Shown in pieces: positions 6,693 to 12,028 of a stretch of DNA of 12,028 nucleotides. A program made the position numbers and the translations under genes. Location of the stretch: NCBI GenBank assembly GCA_017860335.1, contig JAFNAU010000116.1:1-12028 (forward strand), read 5' to 3'. Source of the DNA: Bacteroidota bacterium (GTDB taxonomy: Bacteria > Bacteroidota > Bacteroidia > Bacteroidales > Paludibacteraceae). The notes under the pieces are model-generated. The model had not been told where the DNA came from, did not search any database, and worked only from the letters and a program-made list of their open reading frames with translations. Every line of letters starts with the position of its first letter. Within the stretch, counting starts at the first letter, position 1.

Positions 6693-9439
6693 CTAATGTG
6701 CTTCCAGCCAGTTAGCTCCCACCCCGCATTCGGCTATCAGTGGCACTTTCAACGCGATAGCCTGCTCCATTTCACGTACGACCAGCTCTCTGACTTCGTC
6801 CAGTTCAACCTGAGGCACACTGAAGTTTAATTCGTCATGCACCTGCAGGGTCATTTTCGATTTGAGTTTTCTTTTCTCCAGTTCGTCCTGAATTCTTATC
6901 ATCGCAATTTTTATAATGTCGGCAGCGGATCCCTGAATGGGAGCATTGACTGCGTTACGTTCGGCAAATCCGCGAACAATGCTGTTTTGTGAATTAATAT
7001 CGGAGAGAAATCTTTTTCTGCCAAAAATAGTTTCTACGTAACCCAATTCTCCCGTGGGATATTCAGCCGTTCACTCAATCCGAATGTGGATATGCCGTAA
7101 ATAATCCCGAAATTGGCAGTTTTAGCTTTTCTGCGCATATCGGAAGTCACCTCTTCGATGGGAACTTTATAGATCTTAGCAGCAGTAGCTGCATGAATGT
7201 CGTATCCGCTGTTGAAAGCGCTGATCATATTAGCATCACCGCTGAGGTGCGCCATGATGCGCAGTTCAATCTGTGAATAGTCGGCACTCAACAGAACCTC
7301 ACCCTCTTCCGGAATAAATGCTTTGCGAATTTCACGTCCGAGTTCGTCACGCACCGGTATATTTTGCAGGTTTGGGTTGGTAGAACTCAGGCGGCCTGTG
7401 GCTGCTACCGTCTGATTGTATGTGGTGTGTACCTTTCCAGTTTTCGGGTTTACCAACTGAGGCAGGGCATCGATGTAGGTGCTGAGCAGTTTCTTCAGCC
7501 CGCGATAGTCGAGTATTTTACCTACCACCGGATGTTTCGACCGGAGCTTCTCGAGCACATCTTCCGAGGTGGAATATTGTCCGGTTTTAGTCTTTTTTGC
7601 TTTCTCGTCCAGCTTCAACCGATCAAAAAGGATCTCGCCAACCTGCATGGGTGAACTGACGTTAAATTCATATCCGGCCAGCGTGTGAATTTCCTTTTCA
7701 AGTTCCTGCATATCGCTGGTCAGTATGAGGGAGCTTTGGCGGAGGGCTTCAATATCAATTTTTACTCCGTTTTGCTCCATCACAGCCAAGACGCGCATCA
7801 ATGGCATTTCCATTTCGTAGAAAAGTTTTTCGAGTCCGTTGTGTTTCAGTTCCTTTTCCAGAATCTGCTTCAGCTGAAAGGTAATATCTGCATCTTCGGC
7901 AGCGTAGTCACAAAGCAAATTCAGATCTACATTCAGGATATTTTGCTGCGTTTTGGGTTTTCCGCCAAAAAGATCTTCGTAGTGTATAGTGCGATATTTC
8001 AGGTAGATTTCGGCCAGATAATCCATCCCATGACGCAATTCGGGTTGCAACAGGTAATGAGCAATCATGGTGTCAAACATCTTTCCGCGCAATTCAATGC
8101 CATAAGAAGCCAGCATCAGCAAATCAAATTTAATGTTCTGCCCGATTTTTTCAATTTGTTCACTTTGAAAGAAAGCCTTGAATTCTTTCAAAACCAGCGT
8201 ACATTCTTCTCTGCCGGTTGGCAGTGGCACATAGTAAGCTTCTCCTGTGGTAAAACAAAACGATAAACCCACCAGATCGGCAGTAAAGACATCAATACCG
8301 GTGGTTTCGGTATCAAAACATACAGACTTCTGATTGAAAAGTTTGGTAATAAGCCCGGCTCGCTGAGCTTTATCGCTGACCAGTACATAATGATGAGACA
8401 CTTCATGGATGTTCCGCATTCCGGCAACGGTTTGCATGTCTTGCAGTTGTGAAAACAGGTCGGGTTGAGTTTCCTGTGCATTTACAGAAGCAGGAATATC
8501 GAACAGCGACATTTGCCCGTGTTCCGGTTTATTGACAGCAGGTTTAACCTCGGGTTTTTCAGCATTTGCTTTTCCGGCGTTCCAGATTCGGGCTGAAAGT
8601 GTCCGGAATTCCAGTTCATCGAATAAAGCACGTAGTTCAGGTTCATTCACCGGCTCTGTCAGATATCTTTCTTCTTCAAACTCGATGGGAACATCGGTTT
8701 TGATGGTTGCCAGAAAACGTGAAAAGACAATCTGTTCTTTGTTTTGTTCTATTTTCGTTTTCAGGGCACCTTTCAGTTTGTCGGTATTATTCAGCAGATT
8801 ATCAATACTGCCGAATTCCTGAAGTAATTTAACCGCAGTTTTTTCACCAACGCCCGGACAGCCAGGAATATTATCCGAACTATCGCCCATCAACCCCAGT
8901 AAATCAATCACCTGTTCGTGGCTGTCAAGTTCATATTTTGCTTTTACCTCATCGGATCCCATGACTTCGTAGCCTCCGCTGTGTTTGGGACGATACATGA
9001 AAATATGTTCCGAAACGAGTTGTCCGTAATCCTTATCAGGCGTAAGCATATACACTTCAAAATCATTCTGTTCTGCTTTTTTTGCCAACGTGCCAATTAC
9101 ATCATCTGCCTCAAATCCGGGGACTTCGAGCACCGGAACATTGTAAGCTTTCACTATTTCCTTAATGATTGGAACAGCTAATCGGATATCTTCCGGTGTC
9201 ATTTCCCGTTGCGCCTTGTAATGCTCGTATGCTTCGTGCCTAAAGGTTTTCCCCTTCGGATCAAAAGCTACTGCAATATGCGTTGGTTTTTCGCGTTTCA
9301 GAACATCTTCGAGCGTATTAACAAAGCCGAATATGGCTGAAGTGTTCAGACCCTTCGAATTCACCCTCGGATTTCGTATAAATGCGTAATAAGCTCTGTA
9401 AATGATAGCGTATGCATCCAGTAAAAAAAGTTTTTTCAT
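6693..9439 (-). pseudogene. polA: DNA polymerase I, broken by deletion plus frameshift in the fingers region
   Basis: PolA fills gaps and removes RNA primers in lagging-strand synthesis and repair. The start is ATG at 9439 (MKKLFLLDAYAIIYRAYY). Domains in order: 5'-3' flap nuclease (about 1-290; GFEADDVIG, DSSDNIPGCPGVGEKTA); a linker with two beta-clamp-type motifs, QMSLF (309-313) and QPDLF (325-329); a 3'-5' exonuclease domain with D376/E378 in FDTETTG, NIKFDLL and YAAEDAD; and the polymerase with motif A (D720 in SADYSQIELR) and motif B (RRKAKTANFGIIYG from residue 769; K773 and Y781 present). After LNIPR (796) the frame runs into ENWVT and TAG at 7034-7036. The remainder, GYVETIFGRKRF through motif C (LQVHDELNFS) to GANWLEAH, resumes in another frame at 7043 and ends at 6693. 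E. coli PolA has 31 residues between IPR and GYVET; here 8 nt remain, a net loss of about 85 nt. An intact protein would be about 943 aa. If real, the truncated product keeps both nuclease domains but loses motif C and hence polymerase activity. An assembly error is possible. Confidence 0.9.
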
Positions 9440-9660
9440 TCGATTTGTCTTCTTACAGTTTAAATTGATGTTGAGATTAAGCTGTTGTAATATTTTGGAT
9501 ACAAACAAAAAAAAATTTGAATTCCAATGAGCTCAATCCGGCTTAAATGAAGTGACTGAAATGTTTAACATTATTCAGTAAAAATTCTATCAGACGGTAA
9601 AATTAAACAAAAAAAGACAATCATTTGTCGGGATAAAACGAAACAAACAGTAAAATTGTT

Positions 9661-9668
9661 TATTTTTG
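9661..9668 (+). promoter_or_regulatory. Candidate -7 element for the prenyl synthase gene
   Basis: TATTTTTG matches TAnnTTTG and is followed by CA, as in the tRNA promoters. It lies 28 nt before the ATG at 9697, a sensible leader length. No TTTG stands 19-21 nt upstream; the nearest, at 9624-9627, is too far. The call therefore rests on half a promoter. The rest of the 257-nt divergent region between polA and this gene shows nothing else I can support. Confidence 0.45.
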
Positions 9669-9696
9669 CAATTCGTACTAATATTATTCGCTCAAA

Positions 9697-10671
9697 ATGA
9701 GTTTTATCGAAAAAATCAGACAGCCTATTCTTGCCGAATTGCAGGAATTTGAAAATGTGTTCAACACTGTGCTCAAGAGTGACAACACCCTTCTGTCGAA
9801 CGTACACGAGTATGTCATGCAGGGTCACGGGAAAAAGATGCGCCCCATACTCACGATACTTGCCGCCAAACTTTTCGGAGAAATAAACAAGGCTACTTTA
9901 TACGGCGCATTCTCGCTCGAACTGCTCCACACAGCCAGTCTGGTACACGACGATGTGGTGGATGACACCATGGAACGACGCGGCCGCCCTTCGGTAAATG
10001 CTAAATGGACAAACAAAGTCGCAGTGTTAAGCGGCGATTATATTTTATCCAAATCACTTCATTCCGCCACTGTTACTCACAATCTCAGAATACTGGAAGC
10101 TATTGCGACCATCGGGATGATTTTGCCTGACGGAGAACTACTGCAACTTGCCAATACCGAACAAGCTGCGTTAACTGAAGAGAAATACCTGGACATCATC
10201 AAGCGAAAAACAGCCATGCTGTTTGCAACCTGCACCGAAGTTGGCGGATTATCGGTAAATGTGGATGAGCAATCGCTTAATCATTTGAAGAAATACGGTG
10301 AATACCTGGGTATGTGCTTTCAGATTAAGGATGATATTTTTGATTATTACGAGGATGCTCAGGTTGGCAAACCAACAGGTAATGATGTCAGAGATGGAAA
10401 ACTCACCCTGCCATTGATATTTGCCTTAAGAAATACAAATGGCACAGAAAAGGATGAAATCGTGAAAATGATCAGTAATAAGGACTTTTCAACAGAAAAT
10501 ATAAATAAGATCATGCAGTTTGCACATGACAATGGCGGTGTGGAATATGCCATCAGCCGTATGAATGACTTCAAAAAACTGGCAATTGAAGAACTCATGA
10601 ACTTACCGGACAACGAAATACGTATCTCGCTGATAGAGTATTTAGAATTTGTAGCTGACAGGGATTTCTGA
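9697..10671 (+). CDS. Trans-polyprenyl diphosphate synthase (octaprenyl-type)
   Basis: A 324-residue class I isoprenyl diphosphate synthase, complete. It condenses isopentenyl diphosphate units onto an allylic primer; the product probably becomes the menaquinone side chain. Visible sites: GHGKKMRPIL for substrate binding; first Asp-rich motif LVHDDVVDDTMERRGRPS (D85, D86, D89); KRKTAMLF; and second Asp-rich motif QIKDDIFDYYED (D212, D213, D216) followed by GKPTGNDVRDGKLTLPLI. The residue five before the first Asp motif is the small A80, as in long-chain enzymes, not the bulky aromatic of short-chain synthases. Product length is nevertheless an inference: ispB-like octaprenyl synthase is the nearest named relative, and a farnesyl/geranylgeranyl enzyme is less likely. 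It is divergent from polA, followed by the tRNA-Gly/Leu unit, and has no partner gene here. Confidence 0.93.
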   Translation: MSFIEKIRQPILAELQEFENVFNTVLKSDNTLLSNVHEYVMQGHGKKMRPILTILAAKLFGEINKATLYGAFSLELLHTASLVHDDVVDDTMERRGRPSVNAKWTNKVAVLSGDYILSKSLHSATVTHNLRILEAIATIGMILPDGELLQLANTEQAALTEEKYLDIIKRKTAMLFATCTEVGGLSVNVDEQSLNHLKKYGEYLGMCFQIKDDIFDYYEDAQVGKPTGNDVRDGKLTLPLIFALRNTNGTEKDEIVKMISNKDFSTENINKIMQFAHDNGGVEYAISRMNDFKKLAIEELMNLPDNEIRISLIEYLEFVADRDF

Positions 10672-10725
10672 CCCGGATAAATGGCATTGCAACGGTAATT
10701 CCATGAGTTTTTTTCAGAACATTAT

Positions 10726-10755
10726 TTTGACATTAAAAAAAAGTATGTATATTTG
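10726..10755 (+). promoter_or_regulatory. Bacteroidetes-type promoter for tRNA-Gly and tRNA-Leu
   Basis: TTTG at 10726-10729, an 18-nt spacer and TATATTTG at 10748-10755. The bases from 10748 to 10762 are identical to 6203-6217 in the tRNA-Glu/rpsT promoter. The tRNA-Gly gene begins 45 nt further on. Confidence 0.88.
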
Positions 10756-10800
10756 CACCCGCTTAACGAACGAGTAAAGCGTTAGTTTCTTTAAAACATT

Positions 10801-10873
10801 GCGAAAATAGCTCAGTTGGTAGAGCATAACCTTGCCAAGGTTAGGGTCGCGGGTTCGAGTCCCGTTTTTCGCT
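10801..10873 (+). tRNA. tRNA-Gly (anticodon GCC)
   Basis: A 73-nt cloverleaf: acceptor GCGAAAA/TTTTCGC fully paired, D arm GCTC-AGTTGGTA-GAGC, anticodon stem TAACC/GGTTA around loop TTGCCAA with anticodon GCC at 10834-10836, T arm GCGGG-TTCGAGT-CCCGT, and discriminator T10873. The 3' CCA is not encoded (CGA follows). It is the first gene of a two-tRNA unit, with tRNA-Leu starting 22 nt later. Confidence 0.97.
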
Positions 10874-10894
10874 CGATGCTTGTAAGAGCAATCT

Positions 10895-10980
10895 GCCCGG
10901 ATGGTGGAATGGTAGACACGAAGGACTTAAAATCCTTTGGCTTCACGGCTGTGGGGGTTCAAGTCCCCCTCCGGGTACCA
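10895..10980 (+). tRNA. tRNA-Leu (anticodon UAA)
   Basis: A class II tRNA of 86 nt including an encoded CCA. The acceptor strands GCCCGGA and TCCGGGT pair, with G-U at 1-72; the discriminator is A10977. The D region reads TGGTGGAATGGTAGAC. The anticodon stem AAGGA/TCCTT encloses loop CTTAAAA, giving TAA at 10928-10930, which reads UUA and UUG. A long variable arm precedes a perfect T arm (GGGGG-TTCAAGT-CCCCC). Unlike the other two tRNAs here, CCA is part of the gene. Its 3' end faces the type I restriction gene. Confidence 0.96.
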
Positions 10981-10986
10981 CAAGAG

Positions 10987-11024
10987 AAAAACCCTAATTG
11001 ATTTTCAATCAGTTAGGGTTTTTT
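10987..11024. terminator. Terminator after tRNA-Leu, possibly bidirectional
   Basis: AAAAACCCTAA (10987-10997) pairs perfectly with TTAGGGTTTTT (11013-11023). The inner arms TTGATT and AATCAG extend the stem to 17 bp (one G-U pair) around a TTC loop. A T run follows rightwards. The A run on the left gives a T run for leftward transcription too, so it may also end the hsdR transcript, which shows no closer hairpin. Confidence 0.88.
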
Positions 11025-11123
11025 GTTTAACCGGTGCGCAACCATTAAGATTTAAGACGAAAGATTATTTTATTCAGGAATAGTTAGATTAATGGTAAAT
11101 TACAAATAAACCATATGATCATG

Positions 11124-12028
11124 TCATTTGCTAACCATCCCATTAATAAACGTTTCCACGAAGTTTTTAATCTTTGCTATAATACGGTCACCTGTAGTCT
11201 TACGTTTTAATACTGATGGTTTTTCACCATTTATCAAGTCCAGAACTTCATCCCTCAGTGGTTCACGTTCCGTAAAAAGATAGTCGGCGATTACTTTTTC
11301 AACTTTATGATCGGTGAGGTTTTCTTCCTCACATAGTTTTCGAAAGGCTTCAATCTGTTCTTCATTCCAGAACCGTTCAAACTCATCCGGTATATTGTCG
11401 GCATCCTCAATGTCAGGAAGATTATCTTTGATAAATTTCTCTATCAGTTCCCTTTTACTTCGAAGGTGAGCTTCACCCGCTATCAGGTCAATGATTTCCT
11501 TTTGTTTCTTTTCCTTGTCTTTACTGTCTTTGAGGTTAGCCAGCAGAACAAGTATGTAAGCAACGTTTATTTCATCCCTGTGGATAAGTTCCAGCTCGAA
11601 ATCCACATCATCTAAAATAGAAACTTTTTCTTTCTGATGATCGGACTTAACTTTGTCGTACAAGTCAAGGTACTTGCTTTTATAGTCTTCAAACAACTGC
11701 TCATTCATGGACAGATGGTCAAAACTGAAATCAGCAAAGGTCGTTAAGATGTTTTTCAACCTCATCAACTCCCGAAATGCTTTTATGTATTCCAGCTCAT
11801 CGTTTTCATCTTTCAGCTCAGAAACACTGTTTACAGTCGGAGCAATTTTTAAGAGTTCGATAAAAGCCTGACTAAATTTCTTCACATACTCCTCGTAAGG
11901 TTGCATGATGATAATATCTTTTGCATCCTTATTACTGAATAAGGCAATTGCATCATCGGTAACTTTTTTCAAATTACGGAAGACTACAATATTTCCCTGA
12001 GATTTTTGTTCATTCAGGATACGGTTAG
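11124..12028 (-). CDS. hsdR: Type I restriction enzyme R subunit, C-terminal part (gene runs off the right edge)
   Basis: The frame is open from base 12028 to a TGA at 11124-11126, giving 300 residues with no start in the window; the TTG at 11972 is not a start, as coding continues upstream (NRILNEQKSQGNIVVFRN). HsdR is the motor and nuclease subunit of a type I restriction-modification complex: it translocates DNA by ATP hydrolysis and cleaves foreign DNA. What is visible is the end of the motor part (VTDDAIALFSNKDAKDII, MQPYEEYVKKF) and the charged all-helical C-terminal domain of the EcoR124 type (RLKNILTTFADFSFDHLSMN, FEDYKSKYLDLYD), which in the family anchors HsdR to the methylase core. 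The endonuclease and DEAD-box motifs, and hsdM and hsdS, must lie beyond the edge if present. The visible part shows no frameshift or early stop. It sits 143 nt from the tRNA-Leu gene on the opposite strand, a setting typical of an accessory island. Confidence 0.87.
   Translation of the reverse strand, partial: NRILNEQKSQGNIVVFRNLKKVTDDAIALFSNKDAKDIIIMQPYEEYVKKFSQAFIELLKIAPTVNSVSELKDENDELEYIKAFRELMRLKNILTTFADFSFDHLSMNEQLFEDYKSKYLDLYDKVKSDHQKEKVSILDDVDFELELIHRDEINVAYILVLLANLKDSKDKEKKQKEIIDLIAGEAHLRSKRELIEKFIKDNLPDIEDADNIPDEFERFWNEEQIEAFRKLCEEENLTDHKVEKVIADYLFTEREPLRDEVLDLINGEKPSVLKRKTTGDRIIAKIKNFVETFINGMVSK

Noticed and set aside
7030..7050. Programmed frameshift or intein/intron explanation for the polA break
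   Set aside because: A frameshift alone cannot restore the 31 residues missing between IPR and GYVET, and there is no inserted sequence; material is lost, not added.
7685..8266. A 193-codon plus-strand frame inside polA
   Set aside because: It is antisense to the conserved PolA exonuclease and polymerase domains, with no recognisable protein features.
10816..11001. A 61-codon frame across the two tRNA genes
   Set aside because: It reads through two well-formed cloverleaves and a terminator; it is not a protein.

Overview
The window looks like a chromosomal segment of a Bacteroidetes bacterium, most likely order Bacteroidales. The pointers are two clean Bacteroidetes-type promoters (TTTG, 18-19 nt, TAnnTTTG), the absence of Shine-Dalgarno sequences before the genes, a 1266-residue DnaE with the helical PHP insertion I associate with this phylum, the dnaE-trxA neighbourhood, and a TPR lipoprotein of a Bacteroidales-type family. 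Most of the segment is core genome; only the right edge looks accessory. I found no wholly new system. The most unusual observations are two broken genes, one of them polA.

Layout. (i) 1-936, minus: a TPR lipoprotein gene, cut by the left edge and interrupted by one in-frame TAG. (ii) 937-1692: a 756-nt AT-rich spacer holding five imperfect 11-bp tandem repeats. (iii) 1693-5955, plus: dnaE (replicative polymerase alpha subunit) and trxA (thioredoxin), followed by a terminator. (iv) 6180-6668, plus: a textbook promoter, tRNA-Glu(UUC) and rpsT (ribosomal protein S20), ending in a perfect 16-bp hairpin that also faces polA. (v) 6693-9439, minus: polA (DNA polymerase I), broken between motif B and motif C by an inferred net loss of about 85 nt that also shifts the frame. 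(vi) 9697-10671, plus: a trans-polyprenyl diphosphate synthase, divergent from polA. (vii) 10726-11024, plus: a second textbook promoter, tRNA-Gly(GCC), tRNA-Leu(UAA) and a terminator. (viii) 11124-12028, minus: the C-terminal part of a type I restriction R subunit (HsdR) running off the right edge, directly behind the tRNA-Leu gene, a common place for islands.

How the genes fit together. dnaE and polA are the replicative and the repair/Okazaki-maturation polymerases, and both proteins carry visible beta-clamp-binding motifs. trxA supplies reducing power, for example to ribonucleotide reductase. tRNA-Glu/rpsT and tRNA-Gly/tRNA-Leu are translation units whose promoters share an identical 15-mer from the -7 box into the initiation region, suggesting common growth-rate control. 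The prenyl synthase probably makes the menaquinone side chain. A polA product stopping at the frameshift would keep the 5' nuclease and 3'-5' exonuclease domains but lose the second half of the polymerase active site. Whether that lesion and the TAG in the lipoprotein are genuine or sequence/assembly errors cannot be decided from the sequence alone.
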